Source: Salvia splendens (lineage: Eukaryota; Streptophyta; Magnoliopsida; Lamiales; Lamiaceae). Taken from it: a DNA stretch of 64,000 nt. Each line of letters starts with the position of its first letter. Within the stretch, counting starts at the first letter, position 1. Below are positions 1 to 11,500 of this stretch, piece after piece. Made by a program: the position numbers and the translations under genes. The DNA is taken from the NCBI RefSeq assembly GCF_004379255.2, contig NC_056036.1, positions 40,883,576-40,947,575 of the forward strand, given 5' to 3'. The notes beneath the pieces were generated by a model. It searched no databases. It saw only the letters and a list, made by a program, of their open reading frames with translations, and was not told the DNA's origin.

Positions 1-1195
1 ATATTAAGATAACACAAATTTTAATACGTGATAAAAATATGATATAATACTCATTCTCAATCGAATCAAATTGTGTAGAAATATAAATTTAATCAAGTAA
101 TGAACATTTAGTTCACATTGAATATATATACTCATCTTCGTGATTTACTCACTTTACTCACTTTATTTATATTTTTCTCATACTTTATTAATTTTATAAT
201 AATTTTGTGCTAGATGAAGCTATTTTTAGTAGAATGTTATAAATCGATTTTTCCAATTTTTTCAAATCGGCAAAGATTATTCTCAATCGAATCAATATTT
301 TCAGAAAACTAAATTAAATAATGAAAATTCAATTCACAATACTCATCTCATCTTCGTAATTTTCATCTGTCCCCTCGAATTCAGTGTTTGACCTTGCGCA
401 CAAACATCCATCATCTCTACAGTGCTCAACCCTACAGTTTATCATTATAGAAAAGATGCTAGTGTAATTCCACATCAGAACACACAGTGGAATATTTCGC
501 CCTCTCTGTCTCCCTCCACACCATACACACACTCACGTAGTCCACCACAAATAGGGGCGGCAAATCAGAACGCACTCTCGTGCGTATAGGGTCGTTATCG
601 AGTCAACATGTTAGTAATGCGATCCAATAAGGACAAACACGAACACGACCGGTTAAGAAAACTTCAAATCCAAACACGAACCCGACCTGTTAAGAAAACC
701 TCAAACTCAAATACGAAACAAACCCGACACAAATCCATTAACGACACGAACCACCTTAGGTCAACACGACACGATAACAATATGTAACAACACGACCTGA
801 TAACACAGTTAGAATATGATAACAAGGTAACAGCGGCTCATGATTAACAAAAACTACAAAACTTTAAATTTGATCATTAATAATCCGATTAAAAATCTAA
901 AATCTTATACACAATCTGATCTGATGAACAATACATCAATATATTCATATAAATAATTAATCCAACAAAATCCAAAAAAAAGATTATTTTTAAAATAATA
1001 AAAATAATAATATTATAATATTATTTCTTAAAGCCAATAAAGACACAAACCTTTGACCCAAATGTATGACGTCGTGATTTGTCCCTTTCTCTAATTTTTA
1101 ATTAATTATTGTCGATTTGCGTTTTTATACTTCACCCCATTCATTCAGCCCTGATCCGCCAAATTCTCAAGAGGTTTCCGATTCGACTGGCTGTG
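1..1195. other. AT-rich intergenic region with a possible hAT-like repeat
   Basis: No gene is seen here. From about 552 to 840 the sequence is dominated by repeated ACACGA, CCCGAC and GGTTAAGAAAAC words. This composition is familiar from short non-autonomous hAT-type repeats in plant genomes, but I could not define terminal inverted repeats or a target duplication. The last 150 bases probably hold the promoter and 5' UTR of the EIN3-like gene that follows. Confidence 0.4.
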
Positions 1196-3351
1196 ATGGA
1201 GGTTATTGGAGTTGATATGAGGTCTGGTTTTCTGAATTTACTTATTGAAATTGAAATTTCTAGGTGTCTTGAATGTTCTATGCTTGTGAGAATGAATTGG
1301 CTTTTTCATATTTTACTTGATTAGGAAATAAGCATAGAATCTTGTAATTGCTGATTGTGATGCTTTCTTATATATGAGCAATAAATGATTAGTTGATTGT
1401 GATGCTTTCTGCAACAGTTGGGATATTGAAATTGATGAGATAGGGATTGATAGAGGAGAAAGATGTGAGTGATGAAGAGATCGATGCAGAGGAATTGGAG
1501 AAGAGAATGTGGAAGGATCGTGTGAGGCTGAAGAGGATCAAGGAAAGACAGAAGCTTGCAGAGAAGCATAAGGCTGTATCCTCGACTACAGACCAGGCGC
1601 GTCGGAAGAAGATGGCCCGAGCACAGGATGGCATCTTGAAGTACATGCTAAAGCTCATGGATGTCTGCAAGGCTCGCGGGTTTGTGTATGGCATCATCCC
1701 TGAGAAGGGTAAGCCCGTTAGTGGCGCATCGGATAATATACGAGAATGGTGGAAGGAGAAAGTGAAGTTCGACAAAAACGGCCCTGCGTCTATTGCTAAC
1801 GCTAAGTATGAGGCCGAATGCCTCTCTAGAGAGGATGGGGTTGGTAGTCGCAAGGGGAATTCGCAGTGTGTCCTTCAAGACTTGCAAGATGCTACGTTGG
1901 GGTCACTTCTGTCGTCGTTGATGCAACACTGTGATCCGCCCCAGCGCAAGTATCCGTTGGAGAAGGGCGTCCCGCCACCATGGTGGCCGACAGGGGATGA
2001 GGAATGGTGGGCGAGACTGAGTTTGCCGAAGGGCGTGACTCCTCCGTATAAAAAGCCGCATGATCTGAAGAAGATGTGGAAAGTTGGGGTGCTAACTGCT
2101 GCGATAAAGCATATGTCACCGGATATTGCAAAGGTTAGGAGACTAATTAGCCTGTCGAGGTGTTTACAGGATAAGATGACTGCTAAAGAAAGCTCGATAT
2201 GGTTGGGAGTATTGAGCATGGAGGAAGCTCTTATAGTTATTCGGCAGCCAAGCAGTGAGAATGGTTCATCTGGTATTACCGAGGCACGTTTGAAAGGTCG
2301 TGGAGGTAAGAAGAGACTTTCAGTAGAGAGTGAGAGTGATTATGATGTTGATGGTGTCGGTAATGGCCTTGGATCTGTTTCATCTAAAGATGATGGAAAC
2401 CAGTGTATGGATATAGTACCTGCCGAGACTCAGGTTCACGCTGAAGGAAAAATAGTCAAAAATCAAAGGCGTGTCGTTGGTCGCCCAAGGAAAAGAAAAT
2501 TCCCAAAATCAAGCACTGATAACCTTCAGGATGCTCCTTCTCTCGACAAAAATCAAGACGGTGTTCATGAGGACCTTGTGATTCGTGTAAATAATGACAA
2601 CGCACAGTTCAATGGATTCGCGACCATTGAGAGCCAGCCAGAGTTGGATGGATTAACTACTCTTGTACCTCAAGAGAACGATGTGGAAAGACAAACTTGC
2701 ACAGTCGAGCCTAACTTAAACTACCTTCGCTTGTTGCCTTCTTCAAATTCTGTCCCAATTAGGTCTCTGATCCAGGAGAAAGAACAGTTGCCATATAACA
2801 TTGATCAAAGTGGTGACCTAATGGGGGAGGGTATCCATGTGATTCATGCTCCTCAAGATACTCAGTTGCATAATAAGCGACAGTTTCCTCAATTACATGA
2901 TGGAAGACAAAGTTCCATGTTAAGCCAAGATTCATCTCTGCCCGAGGGATCTCGAACTCTTAGCCTCCATCATGGGTTAACTTATCATCAGCATTTCGAT
3001 AACCCAACACCTGCAGCTGGTTCAAGCCATCAGGAGGCATCATTCATTGACACGGTGTATAAAGCAGAGGATCCTGGGCTCCATTTACCTAGAAATGGAA
3101 ATGATATTGCTGGAGAAGGTTTCCCTGAATTTGTGAAGGATGCATTCCCACATGAGCCAGAAAGGAACGCGGGTGCACAGTTTCCATCTCCTCTAGTCAG
3201 TTTGACACCCGAGTTACCAGCATACAGTCCCTTCAGTCTCCAGTTTGATGGCACGAGTTCCTTAGACACGGGCGACTTTGAGTTTGGTATTGATGTGGAT
3301 ACAGCCGATGACAATAACCTCGCTGAACTGATGAAGTACTTCGCCTCATAA
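1196..3351 (+). CDS. EIN3-like transcription factor, EIL3/SLIM1 type, with a frameshifted N-terminus
   Basis: EIN3/EIL proteins are plant nuclear DNA-binding regulators; the EIL3/SLIM1 branch controls the sulfur-starvation response. The frame from 1447 to 3351 is open throughout and carries the family core: acidic [13 protein letters not shown], basic [29 protein letters not shown], the [20 protein letters not shown] block, [12 protein letters not shown] and [14 protein letters not shown]. The SDYDVDG motif after the DNA-binding domain points to the EIL3 branch. The tail is acidic and Gln/Asn-rich. The first in-frame ATG is at 1507, which would drop the acidic segment. A likelier original gene model is exon 1 at 1196-1221, intron 1222-1417 (GT..AG), exon 2 from 1418, giving a family-like start that ends in EIGID. 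One extra base near 1452 separates that frame from the main one. Whether the protein is made from 1507, or the gene or assembly is broken, is open. Confidence 0.85.
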
Positions 3352-4028
3352 GCTGTCGTGCACAGGTATCGGTTAAATGTATTTCACTGCTGAGTGTACA
3401 TATGTTCAGATCATGTACATATATTCTATCTGTGATGCCAACTCTGGAGATTCAAGAAAAGATCTCAACTGATGAATTTACATTCTTGAATTTCTCCTAG
3501 TTGCCGTTGCTCTTTTGGCAGTAGTTGTAGAGAAGACTCATAGCCATTAGCTTGGTATTTATTTTTGTTCAAATCAGTGAAATCTGTCACAATTTTGTTA
3601 ATCTTGAGATGTTTTTTTGATTAATTGTTTTCCTTTAAGAATGCTCTTGTTTTTAAGAGAATCAGCCTATTGCTTGCAGTTTGATAAGGTAGATAACTCA
3701 TACTTAATCTATCTCGGTGTTGTATGACAAAAAATGATCTAAATTGTGTGTTTTTATATGTTTATTTATCTTCCATACCAAACTGTGATAAATTAGGCAA
3801 ATGCAATCTCTTCCGAACAAGAAAGTGTCTATTAGAAGTAGTATTAGATATAGTTGATTGTATGGATATATTTCCAGTTAAATTAATGATTCATCATTTT
3901 TAGGTTAAACTAACATTCCTCAACTATACATATCTTCATCGCTTTCATAAATCACAAATTATAAGAAATTCAAAACATTGGCAAATTATATTAATACGTA
4001 ATTAAAATTCAAGTTACTGTATTTACAA
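3352..4028. other. 3' UTR of the EIN3-like gene and AT-rich spacer
   Basis: No coding or structured feature was found. The first 200-300 bases are presumably the 3' UTR of the upstream gene; the rest is AT-rich spacer shared with the convergent gene that ends at 4029. Confidence 0.5.
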
Positions 4029-4523
4029 TTAAGTAGGATGAATAACATAAATATCTATAAATGATGAAGAAAAGTAGATGACGCCAACCGCCCCTAAAAT
4101 CACTCCGCCACCAAACGCACCACACAACTTGCAAAATCTGTCCCAAATCCGCCGATAACGTTTCTCCTCGCCGCGGACGGAATCCGACTCTTTGGAGTCG
4201 GAATTGGCGTCGTTGTCTTCTTCGTAGGCAAGGCAATTGGTTAGGGCGTAAGTGGCAGGGTTTTCCTTCTTCCACCAGCGGAAGACGGCCTCAAGTTCGG
4301 CGAATTTCTCGGTCATCTGAGTGATTTGGTCGGTTTTGTCCGGCGCGGAGGCGGCCTCCGTCGAGAGGAGGTTGCTGACGTAATCGAAGCGCTTGTTGAG
4401 GCGGCGGGAGATCTTCTGATCGGAGTCGGAATGCGGCTGGAGGCGGAACTGGTAGGCGTCGGTGAGTTCCGATTCGAGTTCGCGCAGTTTCTTCCGCAGA
4501 GTGCCCCATGATTTACGCGACAT
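4029..4523 (-). CDS. small plant protein with N-terminal coiled-coil and C-terminal membrane segment
   Basis: A single-exon 164-residue frame starting with MSRKSWGTLRKKLRELESEL. Residues 1-30 look like a short amphipathic coiled coil. Residues 35-85 form a second helical region with the phrases RRLNKRFDYVSNLLS and KFAELEAVFRWW. An acidic linker follows (EEDNDANSDSKESDS). One hydrophobic stretch, roughly residues 130-158 (LCGAFGGGVILGAVGVIYF), should cross a membrane near the C-terminus. From memory it resembles plant proteins annotated only as a domain of unknown function (possibly DUF7610); I could not verify this. No function can be assigned. The coding region is GC-rich against an AT-rich background, which supports a real gene. 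Confidence 0.7.
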   Translation of the reverse strand: MSRKSWGTLRKKLRELESELTDAYQFRLQPHSDSDQKISRRLNKRFDYVSNLLSTEAASAPDKTDQITQMTEKFAELEAVFRWWKKENPATYALTNCLAYEEDNDANSDSKESDSVRGEEKRYRRIWDRFCKLCGAFGGGVILGAVGVIYFSSSFIDIYVIHPT

Positions 4524-5222
4524 TTTTTCGGTGTTTCGTTTCTGCAGATTTCTGATTTGTGCGTTTTTATTTGAACCGATTTTGCCGCCAGTTTACGGTT
4601 ATTTGTTAGTGCGGTCATGGAGCCATGGGAATTACTATCATTTGCACGTCCATCTATTAACCAATAACAAAATTACACGTGTGTGTATATATATATATAC
4701 CTACACAAATTTAAGTTTTAAGTTATTAGTGTAAATTTTACTATCGTGGTGACAATCAAAAGTATTGAAAGTCTGAGTTTGTCAAGTGATAGAGTGGTTA
4801 ATATTTGAAGTTAAAGGTCTCATATTTGAATTTTTAAATTTAAATTTATTTATCCATAAAAAAAATTGAACAATTTTTACTACTATTTTAAGAGCATCAG
4901 TAGTGGCGCGGAATTCCTAGCGGAATTCGCAAAAACACCCTGTCCAGATCGATGATTTGGCTGATGCTCTAAAAATCAGATCGATGATTTGGCTTCAAAT
5001 TGATGTGTTGTCCAGTCCAACTCAAACATAAAAACTACTAGTAATACTATACTTACGAAAACGCATCAAATTAAATCAATATTCCTTACATGTGCATTGT
5101 ATAAATCAATACGTATTACAAAAGCAAAAATTAAACTGCTGCCTATGTATATTATTTCTAAATAAGAAATTATCTTGAAAGTAGACGATGAGAAATATTA
5201 ATCGTATATATATTAGCATAAA
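4524..5222. other. intergenic, AT-rich, containing a mini inverted-repeat element
   Basis: No gene is seen. The stretch contains the short MITE-like element at 4891-4970 and, just after it, a partial repeat of its right half: CAGATCGATGATTTGGCT occurs near 4945 and again near 4978. Confidence 0.5.
4891..4970. mobile_element. 80-bp MITE-like inverted repeat, possibly PIF/Harbinger
   Basis: The segment begins AGAGCATCAG and ends CTGATGCTCT, a perfect 10-bp terminal inverted repeat. The flanks are TTTTA on the left and AAAAA on the right, so a clean TAA or TTA duplication is not obvious. The GAGCATC terminus resembles the larger element at 14951-15743, whose right end reads GGATGCTC. It has no coding capacity. 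Confidence 0.5.
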
Positions 5223-5878
5223 CTATTTGTTGTGAATGGGTGATTTTCGGTGGGGTGGATCATAGTCCGTCTTCGATAAATGTTGTAAATCCATTTCTCT
5301 TACATTCCGATGTCTCCATCTTGTATCCTACGATTAATATCAGACCCCACTTACAATTACATCACCGACACATGTAAATAAAAACTAAAATTTGTTTCTA
5401 TATAATATAATCTTGTAAATTGAGTTTATATTTTGTTGTTACCTCTGATTTTGTGAATTGGAGCAAGGCCTTGTGAAGAGAAGATTTACAATCTGCACTG
5501 CTACTTACTGCATTATTCATAATAAATAAATTAATCTTCATCCAAACATATCATTTGCTTTCTTTAAAGTATTTTCAATATATACCATACCTCCTTTAAT
5601 GGCATTATTTTTCTTGCAAATTTCCTCTCTAATCAACTTGTGCTCAAATGGCTCCCTTCCATTTTTGAACTTCTCCTCAATCTGCACTCAAACACACACA
5701 TACAAAAGTAAATCAGCCTAAAATAACTGGAAATTAAATTGAATGAATGTAGGAAAAGAGATGAGACCTTTTTTTGAGGGAGAAATTTGTTGTGGGTGGG
5801 AATTGGAAGAGCAGAATATGAAGTATGCATAAAGAAGCAAAGAAACAAGACCAACAAAGAAGCTTCTTTCACATACAT
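5223..5878 (-). CDS. GOLVEN/RGF/CLEL-type secreted signalling peptide precursor, 4 exons
   Basis: GOLVEN/RGF/CLEL precursors are secreted and processed to a tyrosine-sulfated peptide of about 13 residues that is perceived by RGI receptor kinases and acts in root meristem growth and gravitropism. Four exons on the minus strand join with consistent GT..AG phases: 5878-5768, 5681-5591, 5492-5443 and 5327-5223, giving 118 residues. Exon 1 encodes a signal peptide (MYVKEASLLVLFLCFFMHTS, then YSA). The variable middle is basic, with IEEKFKNGREPFEHK and EEICKKNN. The last exon ends in DYDPPHRKSPIHN plus Lys and a TAG stop, matching the family pattern of DY at the start, HRK in the middle and P-I-H-N at the end. 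The exons are only 50-111 bases long. The match is strong at the motif; intron positions are inferred. Confidence 0.8.
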
Positions 5879-6740
5879 GATTATTGGTGCCTGTGAGAAG
5901 AGAATGTAAGAAGATTATTAATTTGATGAGCATTTAAATACATTTTGTGTGTGTCTGGAGAAAACAATCAACAGTACAAATTACATAAAGAAATATACAT
6001 ATATGTATGTCTAGTTTTACCATATGAATGTGAATAAAAAATACTACTACTAATTTTGGTTGGGAATGATCACAACTAACTTTCGGCACAAGTACTCTAA
6101 TTTGGAAGGACATATATGAAAATTTAGTACAGTAGCAATAAGTATTGGACAAAGACTTGTGATTGAGTGAAACTCAAGATGCCCAGGTAACCTTGTCTGT
6201 CTATTATTTTGGCTTATTACTTTTTCGTCCATAAGATAATTAATATGTTATTTTGCCATTTTCAGATACAATAAATCTATGTGACCAAATTTTGTACAAC
6301 CAAAAATTGGTTTACTTGAGAAAAACCCAATTTATTTATGCATTTAATTAAACATATGGGCGCATATAGAACGTGCATAATATTGTGGTCATATATTAAT
6401 GATTTGTGTATAAATTTTTTACTTTTTCAGAATCATAAAATATAATTAATGCATACTTTAATTCAAATTTGAAAAGTAATATAGAGGTAATTCAAATATA
6501 AAAAAATTTGAAAATGAGGCTGAAAACTAAGTCTTGTTAACTTGTCCACTAACTACATTTATTATTTTAATATATAATTAATACATCAAATTACTAATAG
6601 TATAACCTTTTTTGGTTGTACAAAATTTGGTTGTTTATCTTCACTCTTTTAGATATTCATAATTTAAAGTTTTGTGACTCTTGTAAGATTTGGTATCGAC
6701 TAAAACATTATGCTCACATTCCAATATTTTACAACTAATA

Positions 6741-6967
6741 CTTCATCCGTCCCATAAAAATAGAAATTTTGGCGACGTCACAGATTTTTAATGTGAAATT
6801 AATAAAGTAAGAGAGAGAAAAAGTAAATGTAGTTGAAGTAGGATAGTGGAGCACACGTTGTCAGGAGAGTAAAAGTTGTGAATTTTTTTCAAAAACTAGA
6901 TGTGGACTAATTTTGTCGGAAGGATGAAAATGTCGAAAAGAAACTATTTTTTTGAGGACGAAGTGGG
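6741..6967. mobile_element. Stowaway-like (Tc1/mariner) MITE
   Basis: The left end reads TA|CTTCATCCGTCCCATAAAAA and the right end, reverse-complemented, reads TA|CCCACTTCGTCCTCAAAAAA. Both are degenerate forms of the CTCCCTCCGTCCC terminus of plant Stowaway elements, and the segment is flanked by TA on each side. Length is about 227 bp and there is no coding capacity. The inverted-repeat match is imperfect, so this is an old copy. Confidence 0.6.
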
Positions 6968-7708
6968 TATATAAAAGGGAAAACTCATATTCCACTCACT
7001 TTTCTTATTTCTTAAAACTAGTACGGAGTCACATTGAAACTTTAAATAGTGAAAGGTTGTAGTTTTAGCATTAGCAACCTTAATCCCAGTCTACATCAGT
7101 TCTAACACATGTTCCACACTTAATTCTTCTATGAAGTGGTTCATTATAACCTAGTTTGGGGGCAACAAAACCATTGATGTTACAAAAGATAATTGGGTAA
7201 ATCTTCTAAAGGTCCTAATCACAAAAGGTAGAGTGCAACTTCGACAATGTATTGTGTATATTGTGTATGTGTGGAGACCTTTTTATAAGTAGTAGTTATA
7301 GTTGACATGAAGTGTAGCTAAGATATTTAGTCACTTTTGATAGTCCATTTTGTATACTTTCTCGATTGGCTTGTTTTTCTATTCTACATCTTGCATAAAA
7401 ATTAATCACCTTCTACTTATCAATATTATGATTGGTTCAAGATTAAGCAAAAATTAAGCTATAAAAAACAAGCATGAATTAAATAACTCGTTCAAATCCC
7501 AACACGTGACATAATAGTATAACCAATGCAAAATGTTGTGAGGTTAATAGACAGGCTCCAAACTTTTAGCACAAAACCTGGGTGATGAAAACTTAGTAAA
7601 TAAGCAAATGTCAATACAAAAGAAAAAACAATATTAACCATGGGATGTAAGATTTCGAGGGGGTTAATGTCAAGATTTTGAGGGAGTTTCTCTCCCATGT
7701 TTGCTGCT

Positions 7709-7769
7709 ATTTTTCACCTTAATTTGATGTAAAAGGTCTAATTTTCACCTTAATTTGATGTAAAAGGTG
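7709..7769. repeat. 29-bp direct tandem duplication
   Basis: ATTTTCACCTTAATTTGATG followed by TAAAAGGT occurs twice in a row with a period of 32 bases, starting at 7709 and 7741. No function is apparent. Confidence 0.8.
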
Positions 7770-8547
7770 TAGTCACGATATAGTGGGGTAGTTGATATTA
7801 GGGAAACTTCCCATGTTTTATGATGTTATATAGTACTAATATTTAACCTTTTTTTGTATTTTTGCTAGTACATTTATATCCATTTTTTAATAATTACTTT
7901 TTATTCTAAAAAGATGAGTTCATCACGGTTTGTGTATAAACAACACTCGGCTGTAAAAACAATTTGTTGCCAATTATTATCTCCCTCAAATAGTAATTAA
8001 AAATTAGAAATGGAGCAAGACTGCCATTAGATGATATAGTGGAGTAGTTAATCTTATGGAGGTTGGCAAAATTACCCATGTTTTACAAAGTTGGAAACAA
8101 AATAACCATTATTTTATTTTATTTTTTCATTCACACCATATCCATTTTTAATACTCTAAAAGGTGAAAATAAGAGAGAAAAAAGGCAAGGGTAAAAGAAG
8201 ATAGAGATGGAGATTTTACATATTTCATGAAATAGGTATAATAGAGTAGGACTACAACATTCCTCAGAATTATGTAATTTAACGAAAAAAGGCAACTACA
8301 GAGAGATACAACAGAGCCCTTTCATTTAGATTGAATTTGCTTTATTTTCCTAACAAAATTAATTATTTGCACATTTCCTCAAAGATGTTTTAGTGTGCAG
8401 CTGCTGTACACAGGGGGAGGGAGGAGGGAAGAAGCTTCTATTGCACAAACCTTATAATCGTTTGCATTCCGAGCTTCAACCTGCTTCGGCCTGGAGAAGG
8501 AAGAGTATCGCTCACTGGAGAAGGAAGAGTATCGCTCGCGGCTTCCA

Positions 8548-11500
8548 TCACATTTGCAAAAGATTATTCACAGTCGCCATCGCGGAATTTGTCAGCTGCA
8601 AATCCTGCATAATATTCCAGTTTCCGAATCAGAGATTTTCCCATAACGGAAAATGCATACAGCCTGGTTTTAAAAATCATTCATCGATCTAATCAAGCGA
8701 ACACGTTGATTTAGGCTGGTTTGACATTCCTAGGGCCGGACTATCATGCTATCAAGCTCTGACCAAGGAGGCTAATTAAACCATCAGTTTCGGGCTAGAT
8801 TGACATCCTTGCTCACGGGAAATGAGTTTCTATGATTGTTATAAAATAAGCAGCATCATTCAGTTGAACATAGTAACTGAAACTGTAGTACTGTACCTGA
8901 AAGATTACATCGTCTGGAACGTGAGGCAGCACTTCCCTGACTGTTTCGACCATTGCAATTATGTTTTCAAAGTTGGTGTTGGCCGCATTAGATGTTGACC
9001 TCACATGCAAACCACTAGTGCCTCCCGGATATCTTGTTGAGGCAGCGGGAGGGATAGGTGATCTCGAGGTACCAATCTGAGATGGGTTCGGAGGAAACAG
9101 ACTCCATGCAGCATCTTCAAGCGTACTATGTGCATAAGTTTCTCCAACGTCAAGTTGCCTCATTAACATCTGAACACGATTTAATCCAGACGGGCCAGCT
9201 CCATCTAAACCCAACCAACTTAAATTTACACCCGTCCTCCTACAAGGGAAGAAACGAAGAAAAGAAATGCATCATTAGCTCTGAATTTCGAGAAATAAAG
9301 AAAGCTAGAAGAATAGCTGAGCACTGGAAGAGAGTAGTAGTTCATATATTACCTATTTCAACAAGCAGAAAAATTAAGAAAGAGAGCAATCAAGACCTAA
9401 TACACACCAAGCACTAGAGATCGCCACTCAACCTTTCACAATCTTGAAGTAAGATGTGGCTTAGAAAATTCAGTTCTCACATGGGACAGTAAGAGAATCC
9501 ATCTTATTTATAATCATGATGCCACTATATAGGCAACAATTTCTTTTCACATATACAGTATGAAAGAAAGCCCTATTCATTTGTGTGATATGTGAGAAAT
9601 CGAGAAGGATTAAGACCTCCAATCACTTATTTCTAGGTTCTGTGGCTGGTTGGTAAAGACTCCCGGGTGCAGGTTATGACCGGGAAGATCTGGCCCATTG
9701 AGTGCAGTACTAATCTGATGAGCGAGTTGCTCATCTCTAGACAAATCTGCAGCATTTGGATTCACAGTACTTTCAGGTCTGTTGGTAAAGAGTGGCTTGC
9801 GACAAGTGGGGCATGAGTAACTCTCACTTAAACATTGATCCAACCTACATTGACACATCAATCAAATATTACCTCTCTCAGCTACAAGTAACTGTAAGGA
9901 GGTGTTTTGAGGAAACACATATCAGACTTACCAAGATCTCAAACATGCGAGATGGAATAAATGACTACATGACAGCCTCTTAGCTTTTGCCATCGGTTCC
10001 TGTGATTATTGGAACACTCACAGGTTTTGACACTCAAACAACTGAAATTCATAGCCAGCGAGTAAAAGTGAGCATTACCCTACAGATTGCGCACTCATCA
10101 TCATATGCTTTGAGCTGTTCAGATGTGGCATCAGGAAGTGCCCCATGAAGGGTTCCCAAAGCCATACGCAGTTTGACGAAACCTTTGACACGCTTCACAA
10201 TAGCACTTAGAAGGGCCTGTAAATTATGTTCGATATTCAAAAGAAGTACGAAAACAACACGGAGAAATCAAAGGCTGTATGTACAAAAATATTAGCAATG
10301 TCATAAATGCACTTTAAGAACATAAAAGGGCGACTAGAGCACTTACACGAATATTTAGGAAAAGGACCGCATCTACAAGATGAAATGCCATGCCATGAAG
10401 CCACCAAATATATAGGTAGTGAGAAAGAGCCATTAGCAACGTCATCATGTCAAGGAAAAATCCAAAATTCCGAATAATCATGACTTTCCATTCCCCCAGT
10501 GAACCTAAGAAAACAAATCAGTAAAACCCAAAGAACATTACTTTGTCAAACCTCAAATCATATTCAACTCACTATTCAAAATAATGCTAGTAAAAATAAA
10601 ATCATGGAAATCATCCTTCAAGAAAATGTGACACACTTGATTCATGGCGGACAGATAGTTTTTTTTTTCTTCATTAAGTTAGTTATTTCTGTTCTGGGCT
10701 GTGAGTGCCTGACAAATGCATCTGTCAGCCATGAAACTTGTGCTCTTTTCCTTTGACAATAATCTGATATATGGCAGGGATTGAGTGGCAGGAGCATGTG
10801 CACCAGTTCGGGACAGTTACGTCCCTTTTGCAGGCACATTCTTGTGTGCTTAGTGTTAATCTACAGAAACGTTTATGGTGTGCATATGGGTCCGTTCAAG
10901 GTGTCAACCATTCTACATTTACCGATTCCTCGGTCAGAGGGGTGAGGGGTTTCTTGGGCTCAACATAAGTAAATAAAGTCAGTAGACTCGTCTAGAATTT
11001 CTATTACTTTAGAGAATGATGCATGTGGCGCTTGGGCAGGAGAGTACATCTCATCTATCATTCCTGTTAGCTATCTTTCCTACTGGATTGGTAATGTTCA
11101 GTTCAGTTATCCTTTACTAAACCGAATAAAAGAATAAACTGGAATAGTAAACGATAAACTCTATATACAGGCGCTTCCCCAGACAAAAACACATATATAA
11201 ATGAGGATCCAAATCAAGTTTTGACTTAAAAGAATTACGAAGAATGGACTGAAGCAGAATCACACATTTTTCATCTAAAACCACCTAATGAATCTCAATC
11301 GTGATGGATTATATTTTATTTTTCTATAAACACTTCAGCATATCTATTTGAACACGACAAATATATAGCATCAACGTAATTTCTACTGAATGGAGGTAAT
11401 TCAAATACAGTCTTATCATATCCTGTTTCACGAAAAAAAATTATTAGCAGAATCACCTGCGGAAGACATATTGAAGATTTTAGTTAATTGTGAATTTGCA

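Larger units (their letters stand above)
5879..8547. other. long AT-rich intergenic region
   Basis: No convincing gene. It includes the probable promoter of the GOLVEN-like gene just right of 5878, a Stowaway-like element at 6741-6967, a 29-bp direct duplication at 7709-7769, and two diverged copies of a motif around GATATAGTGG-GTAGTT followed by CCCATGTTTTA (near 7775 and 8035) that suggest remnants of one dispersed repeat. Just before 8548 lies the 3' UTR of the RIN2-like gene, which contains a tandem pair of a 24-bp word including GGAGAAGGAAGAGTATCGCTC (8492-8540). Confidence 0.45.

Noticed and set aside
1109..1324. 71-codon plus-strand frame upstream of the EIN3-like gene
   Set aside because: It runs through a likely exon 1 and intron in a different frame from the inferred coding exon; no independent gene is supported.
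8393..8692. Plus-strand 99-codon frame near the end of the RIN2-like gene
   Set aside because: It overlaps the last coding exon (8548-8604) and 3' UTR on the opposite strand; it begins in low-complexity GGGAGG sequence and includes a 24-bp tandem duplication.
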